Position numbers and translations under genes: made by a program. This document shows positions 24,823 to 33,439 of a DNA stretch of 42,050 nucleotides, one piece after another (positions within the stretch are counted from its first letter, which is position 1; every line of letters starts with the position of its first letter). Under the pieces are notes generated by a model. It was not told where the DNA came from and ran no database searches. It worked only from the letters and a program-made list of their open reading frames with translations. Source of the stretch: an uncultured Alphaproteobacteria bacterium. GTDB taxonomy: Bacteria > Pseudomonadota > Alphaproteobacteria > Methylaequorales > Methylaequoraceae. Location of the stretch: assembly GCA_902563505.1 (NCBI GenBank), contig CACEXK010000010.1, positions 1-42,050 on the forward strand, written 5' to 3'.

Positions 24823-25468
24823 AATCTCTTAAAAAATATTCAATTTCACTTCCATCTTTAATAAAAATCATTTTTACCCAGTTTTTTCGGTCGTCGTACC
24901 AAATATCAATATTTACTTCTTCTCCTGATGATTCTTTTCCGGTTAGTTTATAATGAGTGCTATTTATAGTATTATTATAAATAGTTTCACTACCTAGGTT
25001 CTCTATTTTAAAATTAATATAACTACAATCCTGTGTATTTATAACTTTCTTAAAATCCGAGTTTTCAACAAGCCTAAAGTTCCAATAGCTTGTTGGAATA
25101 AGGTTTTCAAATATTTCAAAATTTCCTGCGGTTCCATTCAGAATTGATGAACGATCGTTTTTTTGAAAATTGCAGAATAAGTTTTCACCATTTTTATCAG
25201 TTTGAGTTTTTAAAGAAATAAGGTTTCCATCTCTCCAATTTTCTATGTTCTGGTGGTTATAGTCGTATACTACAAAGCCTAGAAAAGTAACTTCAAATTT
25301 GATATTAATTTCGGCTTTTAGAAGGTTATTGTTATCACTAAACCTTAGCTCATGAAAACCAATTTTTGAACCATTTCTATAGACATTAAAACTTATATCT
25401 TCGACATTAAGTGTTTTGGATTCAAGGCTGAATCCTAGTAGTAAAATTATAAAGAAAAATTTTTTCAA
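24809..25468 (-). CDS. Exported beta-rich protein, DUF6134-like
   Basis: About 219 residues from a TTG at 25468, which yields a clean signal peptide (MKKFFFIILLLGFSLESKTL). The frame stays open to 25489 but gives a charged start. The mature part is beta-rich with ISFNVYRNGSKIGFHELRFS, FLGFVVYDYNHQNIENWRDG and KLTGKESSGEEVNIDIWYDD, a pattern I associate with DUF6134, probably a periplasmic lipid-binding or chaperone-like fold. It overlaps the SDR start by 14 bases, so it is first in a leftward three-gene set. A 13-bp hairpin ends 11 bases before the start codon. There is no Shine-Dalgarno sequence. Confidence 0.65.
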   Translation of the reverse strand: MKKFFFIILLLGFSLESKTLNVEDISFNVYRNGSKIGFHELRFSDNNNLLKAEINIKFEVTFLGFVVYDYNHQNIENWRDGNLISLKTQTDKNGENLFCNFQKNDRSSILNGTAGNFEIFENLIPTSYWNFRLVENSDFKKVINTQDCSYINFKIENLGSETIYNNTINSTHYKLTGKESSGEEVNIDIWYDDRKNWVKMIFIKDGSEIEYFLRDYDKN

Positions 25469-25479
25469 AGGATAATGTT

Positions 25480-25510
25480 GTATGACCAAGCTTCTAAAGC
25501 TTGATCATAC
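25480..25510 (-). terminator. Hairpin between the BI-1 gene and the DUF6134-like gene
   Basis: Arms GTATGACCAAGCT (25480-25492) and AGCTTGATCATAC (25498-25510) around a 5-base loop. In leftward RNA the single mismatch becomes a G-U pair, so 13 pairs form. It lies 14 bases after the stop of the BI-1 gene and just before the next leftward gene. No U-run follows, so it could be a weak terminator, an RNA-stability element or a structure near the next start. Confidence 0.5.
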
Positions 25511-25524
25511 AAATAAGTTTATTC

Positions 25525-26256
25525 TTATCTTCTTTGTCCAAATAGTTGGATTAACATTATGAAAAGGTTGATAAAATCCAAATAAAGAGTCAATGAACCC
25601 ATTATCGCCTTTTTACCTTCATTTCCTGATCCATCATAATACATTGCTTTAATTCTCTGGGTGTCATAAGCTGTCAGTCCTGCAAATACAAGGACACCGA
25701 TGACTGAGATTGCAAATTGTAATCCTGTACTAGCTAAAAAAATGTTGACTATCGAAGCCAACAAAATTCCAATTAGACCAATAAAAAGAAAGGATCCCCA
25801 ACCGCTGAGATCTTTTTTTGTGGTATAACCATACAAGCTTAATGCCCCAAAGGCTCCAGCAGATATGAAGAAAACTCTAGCAACTGATTCGCCAGTATAC
25901 TGAATAAAAATTGATGACAATGATAATCCCATTACAGCTGCGAAAGCCCAAAACAATACTTGAACGGTGCTCTCTTTCATTTTTGCAATCCCAACATTTA
26001 AAGCTATTATGAATGCTAATGGTGAGAGCATAATTATAAACGCTAAAGGTGATGCATAAATTGCTGCACCAAAAGCGGTGTAAGTGTTTGTAGAGAAATC
26101 AAATGCTAAGCTTGATGTTAGATGGGCAATAGCGCCTGTCAAAGCTAAGCCAACTGCCATAAATGAATAGACTTTATTCATGTAGGCTTTTAAGCCTAAA
26201 TCTACTTCAGCTGAGGTAGCGCTAGATCTGACATTTCTCTCATAGTCATATGCCAT
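25525..26256 (-). CDS. Bax inhibitor-1/YccA-family membrane protein
   Basis: A 243-residue protein with seven hydrophobic helices. BI-1 family features are the N-terminal LGLKAYMNKVYSFMAVGLAL, the middle SPLAFIIMLSPLAFIIALNV, FWAFAAVMGLSLSSIF, and the C-terminal GLTAYDTQRIKAMYY plus LYLDFINLFIMLIQLFGQRR. The conserved D/R residues of the YDTQ motif act in the pH-sensitive Ca2+ leak of characterised members; the bacterial role is membrane homeostasis in a loose sense. A good Shine-Dalgarno AGGAG at 26265-26269 lies 8 bases before the ATG, stronger than for most genes here. It diverges from the aldo/keto reductase gene across 108 bases. Confidence 0.93.
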   Translation of the reverse strand: MAYDYERNVRSSATSAEVDLGLKAYMNKVYSFMAVGLALTGAIAHLTSSLAFDFSTNTYTAFGAAIYASPLAFIIMLSPLAFIIALNVGIAKMKESTVQVLFWAFAAVMGLSLSSIFIQYTGESVARVFFISAGAFGALSLYGYTTKKDLSGWGSFLFIGLIGILLASIVNIFLASTGLQFAISVIGVLVFAGLTAYDTQRIKAMYYDGSGNEGKKAIMGSLTLYLDFINLFIMLIQLFGQRR

Positions 26257-26289
26257 TTTTGTAACTCCTATTTATTGTGTTAATTTATA

Positions 26290-26319
26290 AGTATAATATA
26301 CTATTATTATTTAATAGTA
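26290..26319 (-). promoter_or_regulatory. Candidate BI-1 promoter with overlapping dyad
   Basis: On the minus strand TATACT (26295-26290) could be the -10 of the BI-1 gene. A dyad, TACTATTA (26299-26306) and TAATAGTA (26312-26319), with a 5-base spacer, covers the spacer and -35 zone, where no TTGACA-like box is seen. The symmetry could be an operator, but such AT palindromes arise easily in this composition. Confidence 0.28.
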
Positions 26320-26364
26320 AAAATATGTTACATTTTTTTAAAATCAAGAAAATTTTTTTTTGAA

Positions 26365-27405
26365 ATGGAATTCAGGAATCTTGGAAATACAGATCTTAAA
26401 GTCAGCTTAATTTGCCTTGGGACAATGACCTGGGGGGAGCAAAATTCTGAACAAGAGGGTTTTGAACAAATGGACTATTCATTGGATAATGGTGTAAATT
26501 TTTTTGATACAGCTGAACTCTATTCAGTTCCGCCACGAAAGGAAACATGGGGGGTAACTGAAGAAATAATTGGTAATTGGTTTAAATCAAGACGGTGTCG
26601 AGAGAAGGTGGTTTTAGCCACAAAGGTGACAGGTAGATCGGGCATGAAATGGTTTAGAAATAAAGAAACAAGATTAAATAAAGAGCAAATAAATTCTGCT
26701 GTTGAAGGAAGTCTGAAAAGATTAAAGACTGACTATATTGATTTGTATCAACTTCATTGGCCCGACAGGAAAGCCAATTTTTTTGGGAAACTTAGTTATG
26801 AGCACGAAGAAGAAGCCGATTTTATCGAAATTAGAACGCAACTCGAGGTTTTAGCAGATTTAGTTAAATCCGGTAAGATTAGATATATTGGATTATCGAA
26901 CGAAACATCCTGGGGTCTGATGAAATTTTTATCAATTGCAGAAAAATATGATTTACCCAGAGTTGTTTCAGTTCAAAATCCCTACTCATTATTGAATAGA
27001 AGTTATGAGGTAGGAATGGCAGAAATCTCAATAAGAGAAAAGTGTGGTCTTCTGGCTTATTCCCCTCTTGCTTTTGGTATGCTGTCTGGAAAATATGATA
27101 ATGGTTCAAAACCTGATGGGGCGCGCTTAACTTTATTCGGAGATATGTTTACAAGATATACCAAACCAAAGGGACTTAAATATTCAGAAAAGTTTAATGA
27201 TTTAGCTAGAAAAAATGGAATGACACCAGTTGAAATGTCTCTTGCATTTGTGAATTCAAGAAAATTTTTGACAAGCAATATAATTGGAGCAACAAATATC
27301 GATCAATTAAAAGAAAATATAAAAAGCTTTCAAGTCAAGCTATCACAAGATTTAATTGATGAGATTGACTCAATTCACAATAAAAACCCTTTTCCTTGCC
27401 CCTAA
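26365..27405 (+). CDS. Aldo/keto reductase (Tas-like)
   Basis: A 346-residue NADPH-dependent (beta/alpha)8 barrel. Signature parts are FRNLGNTDLKVSLICLGTMT at the start, FFDTAELYSVPP (catalytic Asp and Tyr), VVLATKVTGR with the lysine, LKTDYIDLYQLHWPDR with the catalytic-pocket histidine, and SVQNPYSLLNR. The C-terminal IIGATNIDQLKENIKSF binds cofactor phosphate. The insertion with KETWGVTEEIIGNWFKSR is the Tas/YghZ-like pattern. The natural substrate is not known. The 3' end shares a 4-base CTAA overlap with the convergent EamA gene. Confidence 0.9.
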   Translation: MEFRNLGNTDLKVSLICLGTMTWGEQNSEQEGFEQMDYSLDNGVNFFDTAELYSVPPRKETWGVTEEIIGNWFKSRRCREKVVLATKVTGRSGMKWFRNKETRLNKEQINSAVEGSLKRLKTDYIDLYQLHWPDRKANFFGKLSYEHEEEADFIEIRTQLEVLADLVKSGKIRYIGLSNETSWGLMKFLSIAEKYDLPRVVSVQNPYSLLNRSYEVGMAEISIREKCGLLAYSPLAFGMLSGKYDNGSKPDGARLTLFGDMFTRYTKPKGLKYSEKFNDLARKNGMTPVEMSLAFVNSRKFLTSNIIGATNIDQLKENIKSFQVKLSQDLIDEIDSIHNKNPFPCP

Positions 27406-28253
27406 ATTTTTTTAATTGTTGTTTTAACAAAATATGATGTAACAATTATGATTAAGATTCCTAGTATAGTTAGGGGATTTATTTCTTCATCGAAAACCCA
27501 AAAACCTAATATTGTTGAAAAAAAAATTCTAGTATAGCTCATAATTATTACCTGATTAGTTTGTGCAAATTTGTATGATTCTGCATTAAAAAATTGACCA
27601 AGCAAAGCAGTTAAAGTAATCAAGGTAATATCAAGGAAATTGTTTTCTAATTTAAAATTTATGTCATCTACAAAAATTATAAGAAATCCAATACACGAAA
27701 TTATTGAGTGAAAAAATATAATAATTAAAGTATCATCTCTTTTACTCAAGTATGATATTGAAATAATACCACCTGACACACAAAGAGCAGAAAAGAGAGA
27801 CATACACAACCCTGCCTTGTCTATTATATCTGAAGGTAAACAAATCATGTAAACACCAGAAAAACCAGCAAGAATTAATATAATATTCCAAACACTTATT
27901 CTTTCCTTAAAAAAATATGTAGCGATTAATGTTGTAAAAAAAACTTTTGTGAACCCAATTGTACTTGCTTGTGATAAAGTAATTAGTGTTAGGGCTTTGT
28001 ATCCAAAATACATTGCTGACATTCCAAAAATTGCTCGCAAAAAATGAATTTTTAAATTTTTAGTTACTAGAAACCTGGAAAGTTTCTTTCTTAGAAGTAA
28101 AGAAAGTAAAACTATGAAAATTATACCAAAAAGCGATCGATAAAAAACTATGGTTTCGATATTTTGATTTTCCGAAATAATTTTAATTTGCAAACCAAGC
28201 AAAGAAAAAAAGAAACAACTTATTACTTGATAATATAATTTAAAATTCTGCAC
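27402..28253 (-). CDS. EamA-family drug/metabolite transporter, second of a pair
   Basis: A 283-residue membrane protein with ten helices arranged as two EamA repeats. Repeat one includes ENQNIETIVFYRSLFGIIF and FGMSAMYFGYKALTLITLSQ. Repeat two includes FNAESYKFAQTNQVIIMSYT and ILGFWVFDEEINPLTILG. These exporters of the RhaT/YdcZ-like superfamily move amino acids or metabolites out; the substrate is unknown. It begins 14 bases inside the end of a homologous gene, making a tandem pair that may have arisen by duplication and may work together. Confidence 0.87.
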   Translation of the reverse strand: MQNFKLYYQVISCFFFSLLGLQIKIISENQNIETIVFYRSLFGIIFIVLLSLLLRKKLSRFLVTKNLKIHFLRAIFGMSAMYFGYKALTLITLSQASTIGFTKVFFTTLIATYFFKERISVWNIILILAGFSGVYMICLPSDIIDKAGLCMSLFSALCVSGGIISISYLSKRDDTLIIIFFHSIISCIGFLIIFVDDINFKLENNFLDITLITLTALLGQFFNAESYKFAQTNQVIIMSYTRIFFSTILGFWVFDEEINPLTILGILIIIVTSYFVKTTIKKI

Positions 28254-29085
28254 TGCTTTTTAATTTTCCTGCAATATAGGTGTTACAGATAATAACTCCG
28301 ATTCCAAACATAATTGTAACTATATCAATTTTTTCATTAAAAAATATAAAACCTAAAATAGTTGCAAAAATCAGTTTAAAAAAATCGAATGGCATCAGAT
28401 TTGTTAGATTTGACAAACTTATTGCTTTCGTCCAGCAATAGTTGCCTAGTGTGGCAATGATTGCAAGAAATAAAAGAGAGCAAACTATTTGCAAATTATC
28501 TGGAGTAGTCCATACATATGTTGACGGGATAAAAGTTATAGGAGACATTAAGACAACCATACTAAACATTAAAGTTAAAACATTTTCATTTTTAGATAGT
28601 TTTTTTACTAAAAGACCTGCAATTGCGTGGGTTAAAGCAGCCACTGTAACTAAAACAGTACCTAAATTAATACTTAAATCTGGTCTGATAATAATAATTG
28701 TAAAAAAGAAACCTAAAGACATGACGAATGTTTTTTTAGGAATATTTTTTTCTCCGAGAAATATAATACTACCAAAATACATAAATAGTGGTGTACTGAA
28801 GCTTATGGCCATGACCTGAGAAAGTGGGATTAAAGTATAAGACCAAAACAATAAAATCATTGTAATTCCACCAAAAACCCCCCTCAAAATAAATAAATTT
28901 ATATTAGATTTTTTGTTCAACTTGATCTTTTTTAAAAATATAAAAGGAATAAAAAAAATTACACAAATTATGTTCCTAAAAAAAGCCTGTTCAATGGGAT
29001 GAATAAATGCTGAATTGAATTTAATTACAACTGCGAGAACAGAAAAAAAAAAGCAAGATGAGATTATTAAAATTAATGGATACAT
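28240..29085 (-). CDS. EamA-family drug/metabolite transporter, first of a pair
   Basis: A 281-residue protein with ten predicted helices and two EamA repeats: HPIEQAFFRNIICVIFFIPF then FGGITMILLFWSYTLIPLSQ in the first, and LGNYCWTKAISLSNLTNLMP with LGFIFFNEKIDIVTIMFG in the second. It is similar in layout to its downstream partner, with which it overlaps by 14 bases. The start codon is 46 bases from the divergent IalB-like gene. The exported substrate cannot be inferred. Confidence 0.87.
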   Translation of the reverse strand: MYPLILIISSCFFFSVLAVVIKFNSAFIHPIEQAFFRNIICVIFFIPFIFLKKIKLNKKSNINLFILRGVFGGITMILLFWSYTLIPLSQVMAISFSTPLFMYFGSIIFLGEKNIPKKTFVMSLGFFFTIIIIRPDLSINLGTVLVTVAALTHAIAGLLVKKLSKNENVLTLMFSMVVLMSPITFIPSTYVWTTPDNLQIVCSLLFLAIIATLGNYCWTKAISLSNLTNLMPFDFFKLIFATILGFIFFNEKIDIVTIMFGIGVIICNTYIAGKLKSSAEF

Positions 29086-29131
29086 TATTATTTGTTTTTA
29101 AGTTTTAGTTTCTTGCAATTTAGTTTCAATT

Positions 29132-29653
29132 ATGTCAATAAAAATAATGTTTTTTAGATTTTCATTTTTAATCACATTTTATTTACTTTTTTTAAATTTT
29201 AGCTTTTTATCATCAAAGGAACTTGCAAAATTTAGCGATTGGTCTGCATTTGCCGAAGGTGAAGGAAAAAACTTGGCTTGCATGGTTGTATCTAAACCCA
29301 AAAAATCTGAGGGGAATTATTCCAGAAGGGGTGATGTTTTTGCTATTGTTACTCATTTGCCAGGACAAAATAAATGGAATGAATTTAGTATTGTGGCGGG
29401 TTATAACTATAAGTCCAACAGCAATCCAGATATAACAATCGGGGATATGAAATTTCAATTGTTCACTTCTGGCTCCAGGGCATGGAGTTTTAGTCCAAGT
29501 GATGACGAAAAAATAATAAAATATTTAAAAAATTCTATGAAAATGAAAGTGGTTGGGACTTCTTCCCGAGGTACTATTACAACAGACATGTTTTCACTTA
29601 TTGGTTTCAGCAAAGCTTATTCAAAAATAAATGAATCGTGTAAAAAGAAATAA
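29132..29653 (+). CDS. IalB-like exported protein (invasion-associated locus B family)
   Basis: A 173-residue exported protein. An N-terminal signal segment (about 1-28, ending FSFLSSKELA) precedes KFSDWSAFAEGEGKNLACMV, SRRGDVFAIVTHLPGQNK, VAGYNYKSNSN and FSLIGFSKAYSKINESCKK. The W...C...S.P and final C are the conserved pair of the IalB family (COG5342), likely one disulfide. The family is widespread in alphaproteobacteria, with an unclear periplasmic role; the name comes from Bartonella and implies nothing about virulence here. It lies 13 bases upstream of argG. Confidence 0.83.
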   Translation: MSIKIMFFRFSFLITFYLLFLNFSFLSSKELAKFSDWSAFAEGEGKNLACMVVSKPKKSEGNYSRRGDVFAIVTHLPGQNKWNEFSIVAGYNYKSNSNPDITIGDMKFQLFTSGSRAWSFSPSDDEKIIKYLKNSMKMKVVGTSSRGTITTDMFSLIGFSKAYSKINESCKKK

Positions 29654-29666
29654 AATATAGTCAAAA

Positions 29667-30869
29667 ATGAGTAAAAGAAGAAAAATAGTTTTGGCTTTCT
29701 CAGGAGGCCTTGATACTTCTATAATCCTAAAATGGCTTCAGAATGAAAAAAATGCGGATGTAGTGACTTTTACTGCAGATATTGGGCAAGGGCAAGAAAT
29801 TGATGATGCCAAAAAAAAAGCTCAGTTACTAGGTGTAAAGGAAATTTTTGTGGAAAATCTTTGTGATGTTTTTGTTAAAGATTATGTTTTCCCTATGTTT
29901 AGAGCTAATGCTCTTTATGAGGGGTTGTATATGCTCGGCACATCAATTGCCAGGCCACTTATTGCAAAGAGACAAATTGAAATTGCACATGAGGTTGGTG
30001 CTGATTATGTATCTCATGGCGCCACAGGAAAAGGTAATGATCAGGTGAGGTTTGAACTTGGATATTATGCTAATAATCCAAAAATTAAGATAATAGCTCC
30101 TTGGAGGGAATGGGATCTCAAATCCAGAAAAGATTTGATCAATTATGCAGAAAAAAATCAAATTCCAGTACCTAAAGATAAAATTAATGAGGCACCCTAT
30201 TCAACGGATGCAAATTTACTTCATACTTCATATGAAGGTAAGATTTTAGAGGACCCTTGGAAGAGTCCAGACGAGTCAATGTTTCAAAGAACTGTTTCAG
30301 TTGAAAATGCTCCTGATAAGATTGAAGAAATTGTGATTGAATTTTTTGAAGGAGATCCAGTTATGATTAATAAAAAAAAACTTTCTCCTTCAAAGCTCCT
30401 TGAAAAACTTAATGAAATAGGCGGGAAAAATGGTGTTGGTAGACTTGATATTGTTGAAAATAGATATGTTGGGATGAAATCAAGAGGCGTTTATGAAACA
30501 CCGGGAGGTCAAATTCTTATGGTAGCAAGAAGAGCGATAGAGAGCTTGACCCTAGACAAAGGTGCTGCACATCTTAAAGATGAATTGATGCCAAAATATG
30601 CGGAATTGATTTATAATGGCTTCTGGTTTTCTCCTGAAAGAGAAATGCTTCAGGTATTAATTGATAAAACAAAAAAAAATGTCAGCGGGTCGGTCAGATT
30701 AAAGATCTACAAAGGTAATGTTGTAGTTACCGGACGTAAATCTGACAATAGCATTTACTCTAACAAAATGGCAACCTTCGAAGAAGATGATGTTTATGAT
30801 CAAAAAGATGCGGAAGGATTTATTAAACTAAATGCCTTGAGATTGAAATTAATCAAGAATAGAGGTTAA
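29667..30869 (+). CDS. argG: Argininosuccinate synthase
   Basis: A 400-residue enzyme that condenses citrulline and aspartate with ATP, the seventh step of arginine synthesis. The PP-loop [16 protein letters not shown] is near residues 8-23, followed by [48 protein letters not shown] (the citrulline/aspartate site), [11 protein letters not shown] and [20 protein letters not shown] are all present. Full length. The 3' end overlaps the convergent folD gene by 21 bases. Confidence 0.96.
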   Translation: MSKRRKIVLAFSGGLDTSIILKWLQNEKNADVVTFTADIGQGQEIDDAKKKAQLLGVKEIFVENLCDVFVKDYVFPMFRANALYEGLYMLGTSIARPLIAKRQIEIAHEVGADYVSHGATGKGNDQVRFELGYYANNPKIKIIAPWREWDLKSRKDLINYAEKNQIPVPKDKINEAPYSTDANLLHTSYEGKILEDPWKSPDESMFQRTVSVENAPDKIEEIVIEFFEGDPVMINKKKLSPSKLLEKLNEIGGKNGVGRLDIVENRYVGMKSRGVYETPGGQILMVARRAIESLTLDKGAAHLKDELMPKYAELIYNGFWFSPEREMLQVLIDKTKKNVSGSVRLKIYKGNVVVTGRKSDNSIYSNKMATFEEDDVYDQKDAEGFIKLNALRLKLIKNRG

Positions 30870-31748
30870 ATCAACGGATTCTTCCCCAAATTGGATATAA
30901 GAAGTGAAAAGTGTATTGAGAAGAAGGCATGCTATAGTCATTGGCCCAACACCACCTGGAACTGGTGTGATTCTTGATGCATTTTTTAAACACTCTTGAT
31001 AGTCTACATCGCCGACCAAGACATTTTTCCCATTTCTCTCTATTCTATTAATCCCAACATCAATTACTATACAACCTTTTTTAATCCAGTCGCCTTTTAC
31101 CATTTCAGCTATTCCAACAGCAGCTATTAATATATCAGATTCTTTCACTAACTCTCTTATATTTTTGGTTCTTGAGTGAGCAATTGTAACAGTTGCATTC
31201 ATTCCAAGTAGCAAAGCAGCCATTGGTTTACCGACAATGTTAGATCTACCAATAATAACTGCACTTTTACCTGATAAATCTTGATTTATTTTTTTTAGAA
31301 GAATACTGCAACCCAATGGAGTGCATGGAACTAAAGAATTTAATCCAGACCAAAGTTTACCAACATTTTCTGCATGAAACCCATCAACATCTTTTATAGG
31401 AATAATTGCGTCAAGGACTTTGTCTGAATTTATATGTTTTGGTAGAGGAAGTTGAACTAGTATTCCTTGAACTTTTTCATCATTATTTAAATCATTAACT
31501 AAACTAAGTAGTTCTCGTTCAGAAACTGATTCATCTAAGCGATGTTCAATTGAATTAAAACCAACTTCTTTTGTTTTTTCGATTTTATTTTTAACATAAA
31601 CTTTACTAGCTGGGTTTTCTCCAACTAAAACCACTGCAAGACCAGGTGTTTTATTTGTTTTGTCTTTTAATTTGTCTCCATAAAATCTAATTTTTTCTCT
31701 TATCTGAGATGATATTAATTTACCATCAATTATTTTTGTATCATTCAT
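30849..31748 (-). CDS. folD: Methylenetetrahydrofolate dehydrogenase/cyclohydrolase FolD
   Basis: A 299-residue bifunctional enzyme interconverting 5,10-methylene-, methenyl- and 10-formyl-THF. Key residues are visible: the active-site Tyr and Lys in [10 protein letters not shown], the substrate loop [20 protein letters not shown] then [12 protein letters not shown], the NADP motif [16 protein letters not shown], and the C-terminal [16 protein letters not shown]. The length matches bacterial FolD. It starts at the base before the stop of the YggT gene (31749), so the two are coupled. Confidence 0.96.
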   Translation of the reverse strand: MNDTKIIDGKLISSQIREKIRFYGDKLKDKTNKTPGLAVVLVGENPASKVYVKNKIEKTKEVGFNSIEHRLDESVSERELLSLVNDLNNDEKVQGILVQLPLPKHINSDKVLDAIIPIKDVDGFHAENVGKLWSGLNSLVPCTPLGCSILLKKINQDLSGKSAVIIGRSNIVGKPMAALLLGMNATVTIAHSRTKNIRELVKESDILIAAVGIAEMVKGDWIKKGCIVIDVGINRIERNGKNVLVGDVDYQECLKNASRITPVPGGVGPMTIACLLLNTLFTSYIQFGEESVDLTSILD

Positions 31749-32036
31749 TTAAAAACCGTACTTTGTCATTACAAATTGCGTAGCCTCTATTAATATAATT
31801 AAAATTACAGGAGATATATCAATTGACCCTAAATCAGGCATAAATTTTCTGATGATTTTTAAAAAAGGTTCAGTGAGTTTATATAAAAAATCCATTACTA
31901 CGGAAATCAATTTGTTGTTATAGTTAATAATGTTAAAAGAAATTAGCATATTTAAAATCACATAAATAATTATAGCATATTTATAAACTTGCAGAATCTG
32001 GAATATAACATAAGCAATGAAGTCTAATACATACAT
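31749..32036 (-). CDS. YggT-family membrane protein
   Basis: A 95-residue protein with two main membrane helices and the family linker LYKLTEPFLKIIRKFMPDLG, then SIDISPVILIILIEATQFV. YggT proteins are found in bacteria and chloroplasts (there in cytochrome b6 heme attachment or envelope homeostasis). In bacteria a role in osmotic or envelope stress has been proposed, but it is not firm. It sits directly ahead of folD. Its start is 27 bases from the divergent 456-residue gene. Confidence 0.88.
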   Translation of the reverse strand: MYVLDFIAYVIFQILQVYKYAIIIYVILNMLISFNIINYNNKLISVVMDFLYKLTEPFLKIIRKFMPDLGSIDISPVILIILIEATQFVMTKYGF

Positions 32037-32063
32037 AATCTTAAAGAATTAATTTTTTATAAT

Positions 32064-33434
32064 ATGAAAAATAAGGATGATCAAATAGATTTTAATTTTA
32101 GTAGATCAATTGATTTTCAAAAAAACATAGAAGTAAAGGGCTTTGAAAATATTTTTAGTAATTATTTATCGTCACCAAGTCAAAGTTTAATCTTTAAGAA
32201 ACATTTTAAACTTTTAATTTTAGAACTATATTATTGTTGGTTTGAATCCGAGAAACAGTTTTTATCTGTTTCAATGTCAAAAAGGGGTTATAATTCGCAG
32301 TCAAGATATAATCCAAATGCAATATCATCTTTCACAATAAAAATTATAAAATTTCTTAAAGATGAAAAATTAATTGATTTTTTCCCAGGTTTTTTTGATT
32401 TAAGAAATAATGTTCGAAGATTATCAAGAGTGAGAGCTTCAAATGATCTAAGGAATGAATTTAGGAAAATTAATTTTAGTAATAAATGGAATATTAATCA
32501 TCGAAAAAGAGAGTACTTGATATGCATGGATATAAGAAAAAAAAAAATCGAGTATAATGATAATTTCAGGTCTCACGAAATTAGAGAGGTGGTGAGAAAT
32601 TATAATAACCAAATATCAAAAACATTTTTTGATATCCCGAATTTAAATGACTCTTTTATAATTCGCTCAGATAAAAAAAAAATAGCAATTTCTGAATCCA
32701 CATCTTTAAGTAACTTTCATTTTTATGAAAACTTTGAAAAAACACAATTAATATCAGGAGGTTGGTGGAATAGATTTGATATTCAAAGTTTTGGTATTTA
32801 CAAGAATCAACTAATTATAAATAATAATCTTACTAGTTATATTGATCTGCTTGATTATTTTTTTTTCTACTTGAGTCAAAAACTTGATTTAAAAATACAA
32901 TCTTCTGATGTTAGTGATTTAGATTATTTTAACATTGAGCAAAAGTGTTACTTGATAATGAAAGGTTTAAATGCAAAGAATTTTAATAGTTTTTATCGAT
33001 CTTTATCAGTTGAAAAGAAACAATATTTTCAAGATAAAGAAATTTCCTCAGAAAATCTAAGAGCAATTCTTGATACTTTTCAAGAAAAGAATTCCAAACT
33101 TACCATAAATTTTTTTAAGCAAAAAGATCTGAGATGGAGTGGCTTCGTTTCAACTATTTTTTTTGATTTATTGAAAGGAATTGGCGATATTAATGTGTCA
33201 TTATTTTTAGTTAAAGATAAAATATACTTTCCTGTGGATTTTGGTGACATAATAGCAAGTAAAATTCAAAAAATTATAGAAAGACAATTAAATATTAATA
33301 AGACGGATGTAAAAATATATCATTGTAATCCTTATGACTTTAAACCTAAAGGTTTTTTTGGTAAGATAATGGCACCAAAAAGTAATTTTTCTAGTAGGTA
33401 TTTGAAAAGAAAAAATAGATATCAATTAAAATAA
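32064..33434 (+). CDS. Unnamed 456-residue protein resembling a degenerate polymerase-A-like family
   Basis: I recognise no named protein, but the layout resembles a family often annotated 'hypothetical' in alphaproteobacteria and phages. A winged-helix-like N-terminus (about 45-135, with SMSKRGYNSQSRYNPNAISS) is followed by EYLICMDIRKKKIEYND, a block FHFYENFEKTQLISGGWWNR (218-237), then LTSYIDLLDYFFFYL (256-270). Intact relatives, as I recall, read F..GGRFYGGWWQ ... VELDYSGLHPRMLY there, a motif-A-like site. Later come LIMKGLNAKN (297-306), KLTINFFKQKDLRWSGFVST (345-364) and FPVDFGDII (389-397), where relatives have LP.HDSF. Several expected catalytic residues are missing, so it may be non-catalytic. 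It is 5 bases ahead of the cyclic-nucleotide-binding gene. Basic C-terminus. Confidence 0.6.
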   Translation: MKNKDDQIDFNFSRSIDFQKNIEVKGFENIFSNYLSSPSQSLIFKKHFKLLILELYYCWFESEKQFLSVSMSKRGYNSQSRYNPNAISSFTIKIIKFLKDEKLIDFFPGFFDLRNNVRRLSRVRASNDLRNEFRKINFSNKWNINHRKREYLICMDIRKKKIEYNDNFRSHEIREVVRNYNNQISKTFFDIPNLNDSFIIRSDKKKIAISESTSLSNFHFYENFEKTQLISGGWWNRFDIQSFGIYKNQLIINNNLTSYIDLLDYFFFYLSQKLDLKIQSSDVSDLDYFNIEQKCYLIMKGLNAKNFNSFYRSLSVEKKQYFQDKEISSENLRAILDTFQEKNSKLTINFFKQKDLRWSGFVSTIFFDLLKGIGDINVSLFLVKDKIYFPVDFGDIIASKIQKIIERQLNINKTDVKIYHCNPYDFKPKGFFGKIMAPKSNFSSRYLKRKNRYQLK

Positions 33435-33439
33435 GTATT

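Noticed and set aside
32058-32063. TATAAT directly before the ATG of the 456-residue gene
   Set aside because: It touches the start codon, so transcription from it would begin inside the frame; likely a chance match in AT-rich DNA.
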